This document shows positions 1 to 5,386 of a stretch of 6,249 nt of DNA, one piece after another. Position numbers and translations under genes: made by a program. Each line of letters opens with the position of its first letter. Within the stretch, counting starts at the first letter, position 1. The notes below the pieces were generated by a model. The model did no database searches and was not told the DNA's origin. It was given only the letters and a program-made list of their open reading frames with translations. Source of the DNA: an uncultured Bacillaceae bacterium (GTDB lineage Bacteria; Bacillota; Bacilli; Bacillales; Pradoshiaceae). The stretch lies in contig CAJGCH010000179.1 of the NCBI GenBank assembly GCA_904501845.1, positions 1 through 6,249 on the forward strand, read 5' to 3'.

Positions 1-1018
1 CCGTTTGATTAATACGGCAACAGGCATTGTTCAAGATGGCTATTCACGCGAGGATGAGGTTGAAAGTCTGCTTGGTGAGGCGGAAAAGAGCATCATGGAG
101 GTCGCCTCCCGTAAAAATGCGGGTGCATTCCATAATATTAAGGATGTCTTGGTGCGGACATATGATAATATTGAGCTTTTGCATAACCGTGTTGGCGATA
201 TTACTGGTATCCCGACCGGGTTTAATGATCTCGACAAGATGACAGCAGGATTCCAGCGCAACGACCTGATCATTGTTGCCGCTCGTCCTTCTGTTGGTAA
301 GACAGCCTTTGCCTTAAATATTGCCCAAAACGTTGCAACTAAAACCGATGAGAATATAGCAACATTCTCTCTGGAGATGGGTGCTGAACAGCTCGTTATG
401 CGTATGCTGTGCGCTGAGGGGAATATTAATGCCCAAAACTTGCGTACAGGCTCATTGACTGATGAGGACTGGCGGAAGCTCACACTGGCGATGGGGAGTC
501 TGTCGAATTCAGGTATCTTCATTGATGACACGCCAGGAGTACGTATCAGTGAGATTCGCTCGAAATGCCGCCGTCTGAAGCAGGAGCATGGCCTTGGCAT
601 GATCTTGATTGACTACTTGCAGCTGATTCAAGGGAATGGCCGTGCCGGTGAGAACAGGCAGCAGGAGGTATCTGAAATCTCCAGGTCTCTAAAGGCCCTT
701 GCTCGTGAGCTTGAGGTGCCGGTTATCGCCCTTTCCCAGCTCTCCCGTGGGGTAGAGCAGCGTCAAGATAAGCGTCCGATGATGTCTGATATCCGTGAAT
801 CAGGGAGTATCGAGCAGGATGCTGATATCGTAGCCTTCCTATACAGGGAAGACTACTATGATAAGGAAACAGAGAACCAAAACGTGATTGAAATTATTAT
901 TGCGAAACAAAGGAATGGCCCTGTCGGCACTGTACAGCTTGCCTTCGTAAAAGAATATAATAAATTCGTTAATCTGGAACGAAGGTTTGAGAATGATGCC
1001 TTCCCGACAGGTGCATAA
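1..1018 (+). CDS. dnaC: Replicative DNA helicase DnaC (DnaB family), 5'-truncated by the window edge
   Basis: This is the hexameric ATP-driven helicase that unwinds DNA ahead of the replisome; in Bacillus the E. coli DnaB homologue is called DnaC. The reading frame enters at base 2 and is open at the window edge. The TTG at 5 is an internal leucine codon, not a start. About 338 residues are visible. Family members are roughly 450 residues, so the N-terminal collar domain (about 115 residues) is missing. Numbering from that leucine, the visible part starts in the linker and continues into the RecA-like ATPase domain. It shows Walker A ARPSVGKT (93-100), the catalytic glutamate in FSLEM (E124), Walker B MILIDYLQL (aspartate 203), the SQLSRG motif (244-249) and the arginine-finger motif KQRNGP (301-306). 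It ends with tandem stops TAATAA (1016-1021) and a terminator, so it is not cotranscribed efficiently with purA. The sequence is intact, with no frameshift. Confidence 0.97.
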   Translation, partial: RLINTATGIVQDGYSREDEVESLLGEAEKSIMEVASRKNAGAFHNIKDVLVRTYDNIELLHNRVGDITGIPTGFNDLDKMTAGFQRNDLIIVAARPSVGKTAFALNIAQNVATKTDENIATFSLEMGAEQLVMRMLCAEGNINAQNLRTGSLTDEDWRKLTLAMGSLSNSGIFIDDTPGVRISEIRSKCRRLKQEHGLGMILIDYLQLIQGNGRAGENRQQEVSEISRSLKALARELEVPVIALSQLSRGVEQRQDKRPMMSDIRESGSIEQDADIVAFLYREDYYDKETENQNVIEIIIAKQRNGPVGTVQLAFVKEYNKFVNLERRFENDAFPTGA

Positions 1019-1022
1019 TAAG

Positions 1023-1050
1023 AATCCGTCTTAATGGACGGATTTTTTTA
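1023..1050 (+). terminator. Intrinsic terminator of dnaC
   Basis: A perfect 8-bp stem, AATCCGTC (1023-1030) with GACGGATT (1037-1044), has a 6-base loop and a run of seven T (1043-1049). It starts only 4 bases after the first dnaC stop codon. This is a textbook Rho-independent terminator, and it separates dnaC from the purA promoter region. Confidence 0.93.
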
Positions 1051-1061
1051 TTTTCGGCATT

Positions 1062-1105
1062 AATAACGAACGTATTTTAGTTATCTCATAAAAATGTTCG
1101 TATTT
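1062..1105 (+). promoter_or_regulatory. Inverted pair of PurBox-like sites (PurR operator) upstream of purA
   Basis: Two AT-flanked CGAAC cores face each other: ATAACGAACGTA around 1062-1073 on the + strand, and ATACGAACATTT read on the - strand from 1103 to 1092. If each is taken as a 14-bp box centred on CGAA (1062-1075 and 1092-1105), the spacer is 16 bp. In Bacillus subtilis the purine repressor PurR binds paired inverted PurBoxes with a central CGAA and a 16-17 bp spacing, upstream of pur operons and of purA, and PRPP relieves the repression. Position (just upstream of the -35 element) and neighbour (purA) both fit. The assignment is by motif only. Confidence 0.82.
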
Positions 1106-1108
1106 TTA

Positions 1109-1137
1109 TTGAAAAACATCACTAAAATTGATACACT
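1109..1137 (+). promoter_or_regulatory. Candidate sigma-A promoter of purA
   Basis: A -35 element TTGAAA (1109-1114, 5 of 6 to TTGACA) is separated by exactly 17 bp from a -10 element TACACT (1132-1137, 4 of 6 to TATAAT). Transcription would begin near 1144 and leave a leader of about 54 bases with no obvious riboswitch. The -35 element abuts the downstream PurBox, so a bound PurR would interfere with RNA polymerase. This arrangement supports both calls. Confidence 0.7.
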
Positions 1138-1197
1138 AAAAATGTTTGTTAGGCAAAAAGCGTATATGCTGATTGCTCAAAATTTGGAGGTGTCAGA

Positions 1198-2487
1198 ATG
1201 TCTTCAGTAGTTGTAGTTGGTACGCAGTGGGGAGACGAAGGTAAAGGAAAAATCACCGATTTTCTCTCTGAAAATGCAGAAGTGATAGCACGTTATCAAG
1301 GTGGAAATAACGCTGGACATACAATTAAATTTAATGGTGAAACATACAAGCTTCACTTAATTCCATCTGGGATTTTCTATAAAGATAAGATTTCTGTTAT
1401 CGGAAATGGAATGGTCGTTGATCCAAAGGCCCTGATTGCAGAGCTTGCTTATTTGCATGAACGCGGCGTTTCAACCGATAATCTGCGTATTTCGAATCGG
1501 GCGCATGTCATCCTTCCTTATCATTTGAAGCTTGATGAGGTGGAGGAAGAGCGCAAAGGAGCCAATAAGATTGGTACAACGAAAAAAGGCATTGGACCAG
1601 CTTACATGGATAAAGCTGCCCGTATAGGCATTCGAATTGCTGACCTTTTAGACCGTGAAGTTTTTGAAGAAAAGTTAACAAGAAATTTGGAGGAGAAGAA
1701 CCGGATGCTCGAGAAGTTCTACGAGACAGAGGGCTTCACCTTAGATGATTTCTTTGAAGAATATTATGAGTACGGACAACAAATCAAGAAGTATGTATGT
1801 GATACATCTGTTGTCTTAAATGATGCTCTTGATGAAGGGCGCCGTGTTCTCTTTGAGGGAGCTCAGGGGGTTATGCTTGATATTGACCAAGGGACATACC
1901 CGTTTGTTACATCCTCTAACCCAGTGGCGGGGGGAGTGACCATTGGATCTGGTGTGGGCCCTTCCAAAATCCATCATGTTGTTGGTGTGTGTAAAGCATA
2001 CACAACTCGTGTAGGCGACGGACCTTTCCCGACAGAGCTCAATAATGAGATTGGCGACCAAATCAGGGAAGTAGGAAGAGAGTATGGCACGACAACAGGC
2101 CGTCCGCGCCGTGTAGGCTGGTTCGATAGTGTTGTTGTAAGGCATGCACGCCGAGTGAGCGGTCTGACGGACCTATCGCTTAACTCCATCGATGTGTTGA
2201 CAGGCATTGAGACACTGAAAATCTGTGTGGCTTACCGCCATAAGGGACAGATTATGGAAGAGTTCCCGGCAAGCCTGAAGGTGCTGGCTGAATGTGAACC
2301 AGTCTATGAGGAGCTTCCTGGCTGGACAGAAGACATTACGGGTGCGAAGACACTCTCAGAACTTCCGGCAAATGCGAGAACATATCTCGAGCGCGTTTCT
2401 CAGCTGACTGGCATTCCTTTGTCAATCTTCTCAGTTGGACCGGACCGTAACCAAACGAATGTATTGCGGAATCCGTACGGAATTTAA
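1198..2487 (+). CDS. purA: Adenylosuccinate synthetase
   Basis: PurA joins IMP and L-aspartate using GTP to form adenylosuccinate, the first committed step from IMP to AMP, in the cytoplasm. The protein has 429 residues; B. subtilis PurA is about 430. The N-terminal signature QWGDEGKGK (10-18) carries the catalytic aspartate D13 and the phosphate-binding glycines, and GGNNAGHT (35-42) supplies the catalytic histidine H41. The second family signature GIGPAYMDKAAR lies at 131-142. The substrate loop TTTGRPRR is at 298-305, the guanine-recognising NSIDVLTG at 329-336 and SVGPDR at 412-417. The ATG at 1198 is supported by a strong Shine-Dalgarno GGAGGTG (1186-1192), 7 bases from GGAGG to the start, and by the conserved N-terminus. 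It is probably monocistronic: a terminator and PurR-type operator lie upstream and a terminator follows. All key residues are present. Confidence 0.98.
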   Translation: MSSVVVVGTQWGDEGKGKITDFLSENAEVIARYQGGNNAGHTIKFNGETYKLHLIPSGIFYKDKISVIGNGMVVDPKALIAELAYLHERGVSTDNLRISNRAHVILPYHLKLDEVEEERKGANKIGTTKKGIGPAYMDKAARIGIRIADLLDREVFEEKLTRNLEEKNRMLEKFYETEGFTLDDFFEEYYEYGQQIKKYVCDTSVVLNDALDEGRRVLFEGAQGVMLDIDQGTYPFVTSSNPVAGGVTIGSGVGPSKIHHVVGVCKAYTTRVGDGPFPTELNNEIGDQIREVGREYGTTTGRPRRVGWFDSVVVRHARRVSGLTDLSLNSIDVLTGIETLKICVAYRHKGQIMEEFPASLKVLAECEPVYEELPGWTEDITGAKTLSELPANARTYLERVSQLTGIPLSIFSVGPDRNQTNVLRNPYGI

Positions 2488-2531
2488 TATCAAGGCCTGC
2501 TAATTAAGTGTTTTTCAGGCATAGCGAAAAA

Positions 2532-2577
2532 AAGAAGGCATTCAGAAGGGACTAAATTCTGAATGCCTTCTTCATTT
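2532..2577 (+). terminator. Terminator after purA, probably bidirectional
   Basis: A perfect 16-bp stem, AAGAAGGCATTCAGAA (2532-2547) with TTCTGAATGCCTTCTT (2557-2572), encloses a 9-base loop. On the + strand it is followed by a C-interrupted T-rich stretch (TTCATTTT, 2571-2578). On the - strand the run of seven A at 2527-2533 would give a good U-tract, so the element could stop transcription in both directions. It lies about 45 bases after the purA stop codon. Confidence 0.88.
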
Positions 2578-2678
2578 TGATTGCTATCTCTTTGATGAGT
2601 TGCTCATGATACAGAAAAGAAAATCCTGAATCAATAGCCTGCAAACATAGACTGCCAGGGTTTTATCGCATAAAAAAA

Positions 2679-2727
2679 CCAGTTGGAGGAGATTACTCCC
2701 TTTTTTCTGTAGATAACTGGATTTTTT
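2679..2727 (+). terminator. Second, composite terminator-like hairpin before the wal operon
   Basis: CCAGTT (2679-2684) pairs with AACTGG (2715-2720). It is preceded by seven A (2672-2678) and followed by A plus six T (2722-2727). Nested within is a short GGAG/CTCC hairpin (2685-2688 with 2696-2699), followed by its own run of six T (2701-2706). The outer A and T tracts can extend the stem with one mismatch, and they make the element symmetric for both strands. It would insulate the wal promoter from upstream transcription. The stems are short, so its strength is uncertain. Confidence 0.45.
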
Positions 2728-2736
2728 CTTAAAAAG

Positions 2737-2765
2737 ATGACCTAAACAGGGAGAAATGATAAAGT
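2737..2765 (+). promoter_or_regulatory. Candidate extended -10 promoter for the wal operon
   Basis: ATGACC (2737-2742, 4 of 6 to TTGACA) lies exactly 17 bp before TAAAGT (2760-2765, 4 of 6 to TATAAT). The latter carries a TGA extension (2757-2759) matching the TGn of extended -10 promoters common in Bacillus. Transcription would start near 2772, giving a leader of about 75 bases. The promoter sits immediately after the second terminator-like hairpin, which is a sensible position. I see no convincing WalR box (TGTWAH-N5-TGTWAH) here. An alternative TATAGA at 2812 lacks a -35 element. Confidence 0.42.
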
Positions 2766-2787
2766 ATGTTTGAAGGAGTTTATAAAA

Positions 2788-2829
2788 ATGGGACTCTTAT
2801 GTCCTCTTTTGTATAGATCTGAATGCTAG
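2788..2829 (+). CDS. Possible 13-codon leader ORF upstream of walR
   Basis: ATG at 2788 opens a 13-codon frame, MGLLCPLLYRSEC, ending at TAG 2827-2829. It is preceded by a good Shine-Dalgarno AAGGAG (2773-2778), 9 bases from the ATG. The stop lies 2 bases before the AAAGGAG ribosome binding site of walR (2832-2838), a geometry that would allow a terminating ribosome to influence walR initiation. The peptide is hydrophobic with two cysteines and has no recognised family. The start codon overlaps a small GGAC/GTCC hairpin (2791-2794 with 2801-2804). The frame is short enough to arise by chance, so this is a candidate only. Confidence 0.3.
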   Translation: MGLLCPLLYRSEC

Positions 2830-2846
2830 GTAAAGGAGTCGCTGTA

Positions 2847-3557
2847 ATGGATAAGAAGATATTAGTTGTTGATGATGAGAAGCCAATTGCTGACATACTC
2901 CAGTTTAATTTGAAGAAGGAAGGGTTTGACGTTCATTGTGCATATGATGGTAATGAGGCGATCAAACTTGTCGAGGAAATACAGCCAGATTTGATTTTAC
3001 TTGATATTATGCTTCCGCAGCAGGATGGAATGGAAGTATGCCGGGAAGTTAGAAAGAAATACGACATGCCAATTATCATGCTCACAGCGAAGGATTCTGA
3101 GATTGATAAAGTTCTCGGCCTCGAGCTTGGGGCAGATGATTATGTGACAAAGCCGTTCAGTACACGGGAATTAATTGCGCGCGTTAAGGCAAATCTGCGC
3201 AGGCAAAAACATGCTGCCACCCAGCAGGATGAGCAGGAAGAAACAAATGAAATCACTGTGGGGAACCTGGTCATTCACCCAGATTCCTATATGGTATCCA
3301 AAAGAGGGGAGACCATTGAATTGACTCACCGTGAATTTGAGCTGCTCTTCTATTTAGCGAAGCATATTGGACAGGTTATGACAAGGGAGCACCTCCTGCA
3401 AACAGTTTGGGGTTATGACTATTATGGAGATGTGCGAACAGTCGATGTGACCGTACGAAGACTGAGAGAGAAGATTGAGGATAACCCGAGTCATCCAGCA
3501 TGGATTGTTACAAGAAGAGGAGTTGGATATTACCTCCGTCACCCAGAGCAGGAGTAA
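2847..3557 (+). CDS. walR: WalR, response regulator of the essential WalRK two-component system
   Basis: WalR (YycF) is an OmpR/PhoB-type transcription factor that controls cell-wall hydrolases and wall metabolism after phosphorylation by WalK. I place the start at ATG 2847, giving 236 residues beginning MDKKILVVDD. It has AAAGGAG (2832-2838) 8 bases upstream and matches the usual length (B. subtilis 235). An in-frame ATG at 2823 would add eight residues encoded by the ribosome binding site itself. The receiver domain (about 3-118) shows the acidic pair D9/D10, phosphoacceptor D53 in LLDIMLP, T80 and K102 in TKPF. T101 corresponds to the threonine reported to be phosphorylated by PrkC in B. 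subtilis. A Gln/Glu-rich linker (about 122-135) leads to the winged-helix DNA-binding domain (about 136-232) with LTHREFELL, the recognition region RTVDVTVRRLREKI (197-210) and the C-terminal hairpin TRRGVGYYL. walK follows 5 bases later. Confidence 0.97.
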   Translation: MDKKILVVDDEKPIADILQFNLKKEGFDVHCAYDGNEAIKLVEEIQPDLILLDIMLPQQDGMEVCREVRKKYDMPIIMLTAKDSEIDKVLGLELGADDYVTKPFSTRELIARVKANLRRQKHAATQQDEQEETNEITVGNLVIHPDSYMVSKRGETIELTHREFELLFYLAKHIGQVMTREHLLQTVWGYDYYGDVRTVDVTVRRLREKIEDNPSHPAWIVTRRGVGYYLRHPEQE

Positions 3558-3562
3558 TTCTT

Positions 3563-5386
3563 ATGAAAAAAGTCGGCTTTTTTAAATCGATTTATTTTAA
3601 ATTTGTCTTAATCTATTTGCTGCTGATTTTCGTCGCAATGCAAATCATTGGGGTTTATTTTGCTCAGCGTCTGGAGCAGCAGCTAGTAGAAAGCTTTGAA
3701 AGCTCCATTCAGGAGCGAGTGACCATCATGAAATATAGTCTCGAAAAAGAGATTACCGAGACGCGTAAAGCGGGAGAGCCGACCTTAATGGAGGATATTA
3801 AGACTACAATCGGAGATTATGATTCAGAGGATATTTCCGAAATTCGTGTGATGGACCAGGACTACAAGGTCATTGGGTCATCTGCGGAGAACCAGGAAAT
3901 CGTCGGAACCCGTTTTACCGATAAGATGGTTATGACTGCCTTTAACCAAGGGACGGCTCAGAAGGATATCCGCATCGATCCGAGCAATGCGGACCGCATT
4001 CTCTTATGGTCAGAGCCGCTTATGACAGAGGATGGTGTCGTAATTGGCAATCTGTATCTAGTTACAAAGATAGAGAATGTGTATAAGGAGCTTGAACAAA
4101 TTAACACGATTATGGCAAGGGCTACGATTATATCACTTGCCGTGACAGCCGTGTTGGGTGTTTTACTTGCTCAGACCATCACCAAGCCAATCTCTGATAT
4201 GAGAAGGCAGGCGATGGCCATGTCGAGAGGGAACTATTCGAGAAAAGTTAAGGTATACAGTGATGATGAGATCGGGCAGCTGGCTGTGGCATTCAATAAT
4301 CTGACGAAGAAATTGCAGGATGCCCAAGCAACAACAGAGGCTGAAAAGCGGAAGCTGTCATCTGTTTTGACGAATATGACGGATGGTGTGTTGACGACGG
4401 ATCGGCGTGGACGAGTAATCTTGATTAATGATACCGCTCTTTCCATGCTGAAAGTTTCACGTGAAACATCATTATCCAAGCCGATAACAGAGGTATTGGG
4501 AATCGAAGAAACGCATACATTTGATCAGCTTCTGTATGAGAAGGATTCGATTATTTTAGACCATAGCTCTGATAAGAAGCTGTTATATTTGAGAGCAAAC
4601 TTTTCCATCATTCAGCGTGAAACTGGCTTTGTGAATGGGTTGATTGTGGTTCTGCATGATATTACAGAACAAGAAAAGATTGATGAGGAACGCAGAGAAT
4701 TCGTAGCTAATGTATCACATGAACTGCGGACACCATTGACTACAATGCGGAGCTATCTCGAGGCATTGGCAGAAGGTGCGATGCATGATGAAGAGCTGGC
4801 ACCGAAATTCTTGAACACGGCTCAGACTGAGACGGAGAGAATGATTCGGCTGGTAAATGCACTTCTTCAATTGTCTAAGCTTGATAGCACAGACTATCAG
4901 TTATCGACAACTTGGGTAGACTTCGGGCGTTATTTCCATCGTATAATCGACCGTTTTGAAATGACGAAATCAAGGCATGTGACCTTTAAGCGTCTCATTC
5001 CGGAAGAGCCGATTGGTGTGGAGATTGATGAAGACAAGATAACGCAAGTACTTGATAACATTATTTCCAATGCACTAAAGTATTCCCCTGAAGGAGGACA
5101 AGTCACCTTCAAGTTGCAGGTCATTGGGCCGAATATTGAGGTTAGCATTCGTGATGAAGGGATGGGAATTCCGAAAGAAAATGTCTCGCGGATTTTTGAA
5201 CGATTCTATCGGGTCGATAAGGCGCGCTCTCGGAAGATGGGGGGCACCGGCCTAGGGCTTGCCATTGCGAAAGAAATGATTGAAGCACATAAAGGGCAAA
5301 TATGGGCGTCAAGTGAGGAAGGCAAAGGAACAACCGTCTTCTTTACACTTCCATATGAACCTTTACAAGAGGATGATTGGGAATGA
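3563..5386 (+). CDS. walK: WalK, membrane sensor histidine kinase of the WalRK system
   Basis: WalK (YycG) senses cell-wall status and phosphorylates or dephosphorylates WalR. The start is ATG 3563, with GCAGGAG (3548-3554) 8 bases upstream inside the walR end. The frame is open further upstream, but that part only reads through walR. The protein has 607 residues (B. subtilis about 611). Order: short cytoplasmic N-terminus, TM1 (about 12-34), extracytoplasmic Cache/PAS-like sensor domain (about 35-184), TM2 (about 186-205), HAMP (about 206-258), cytoplasmic PAS (about 262-370), HisKA with phosphoacceptor H386 in VSHELRTPL, then the ATPase domain. The latter has N-box DNIISNALKYSPEG (498-511), G1 DEGMGIP (531-537), F-box FERFYR (545-550) and G2 GGTGLGLAI (560-568). 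All catalytic motifs are intact, so it should be an active kinase. It overlaps walH by ATGA and contains a parS-like site over codons 298-302. Confidence 0.97.
   Translation: MKKVGFFKSIYFKFVLIYLLLIFVAMQIIGVYFAQRLEQQLVESFESSIQERVTIMKYSLEKEITETRKAGEPTLMEDIKTTIGDYDSEDISEIRVMDQDYKVIGSSAENQEIVGTRFTDKMVMTAFNQGTAQKDIRIDPSNADRILLWSEPLMTEDGVVIGNLYLVTKIENVYKELEQINTIMARATIISLAVTAVLGVLLAQTITKPISDMRRQAMAMSRGNYSRKVKVYSDDEIGQLAVAFNNLTKKLQDAQATTEAEKRKLSSVLTNMTDGVLTTDRRGRVILINDTALSMLKVSRETSLSKPITEVLGIEETHTFDQLLYEKDSIILDHSSDKKLLYLRANFSIIQRETGFVNGLIVVLHDITEQEKIDEERREFVANVSHELRTPLTTMRSYLEALAEGAMHDEELAPKFLNTAQTETERMIRLVNALLQLSKLDSTDYQLSTTWVDFGRYFHRIIDRFEMTKSRHVTFKRLIPEEPIGVEIDEDKITQVLDNIISNALKYSPEGGQVTFKLQVIGPNIEVSIRDEGMGIPKENVSRIFERFYRVDKARSRKMGGTGLGLAIAKEMIEAHKGQIWASSEEGKGTTVFFTLPYEPLQEDDWE
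4453..4468. promoter_or_regulatory. parS site (ParB/Spo0J binding) inside walK
   Basis: The sequence AGTTTCACGTGAAACA matches the bacterial parS consensus TGTTTCACGTGAAACA at 15 of 16 positions, differing only at the first base. The central 14 bases (4454-4467) form a perfect palindrome. ParB (Spo0J) loads at such sites, spreads as a CTP-dependent clamp and recruits SMC to organise the origin region. Here the site is in frame and encodes V298-S299-R300-E301-T302 in the WalK PAS domain. From memory, one of the origin-proximal parS sites of B. subtilis also lies in yycG (walK), so the location seems conserved. A 15 of 16 chance match in 6 kb is very unlikely. Confidence 0.92.

Larger units (their letters stand above)
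2488..2846. other. purA-walR intergenic region (359 bases, no long gene)
   Basis: This gap contains a strong hairpin terminator (2532-2577), a second terminator-like composite hairpin (2679-2727), a candidate promoter (2737-2765) and a possible 13-codon ORF (2788-2829), each listed separately. In the remainder I see only a small ATGAG-TTG-CTCAT hairpin (2595-2607). I see no convincing tRNA cloverleaf, riboswitch or coding frame on either strand. The stretch 2580-2670 has no recognisable content. Confidence 0.7.

Noticed and set aside
40..600. 186-codon frame on the - strand across dnaC
   Set aside because: It is a shadow of the strongly conserved helicase frame, with no ribosome binding site or family resemblance. 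The same applies to the - strand frames at 1816-2145, 1974-2207, 3354-3542, 4234-4479, 4930-5148 and 5142-5333.
2495..2520. GCCTG/CAGGC inverted repeat just after purA
   Set aside because: The stem is only 5 bp with a 16-base loop and no adequate U-tract. The 16-bp hairpin that follows is the credible terminator.
2812..2817. TATAGA as a -10 element of walR
   Set aside because: The sequence 17 bp upstream (TGGGAC) is a poor -35, and there is no TGn extension. The pair at 2737-2765 is better.
2823..2846. Upstream in-frame ATG at 2823 that would extend WalR by eight residues (MLGKGVAV)
   Set aside because: Those codons contain the AAAGGAG ribosome binding site of the ATG at 2847, no ribosome binding site fits 2823, and WalR proteins begin MDKKILVVDD.
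2700..2846. WalR autoregulatory box (TGTWAH-N5-TGTWAH) before walR
   Set aside because: Only isolated half-sites such as TGTAGA (2709-2714) occur; no correctly spaced pair was found.
2488..2846. tRNA genes or a riboswitch between purA and walR
   Set aside because: No cloverleaf, GGTTCRA-type T-arm or CCA end is visible, and no known riboswitch core was recognised.
3500..3562. Upstream extension of walK by 21 residues from ATG 3500
   Set aside because: It only reads the walR 3' end in another frame. The ATG at 3563 has a well-spaced GGAG and gives the family N-terminus and length.
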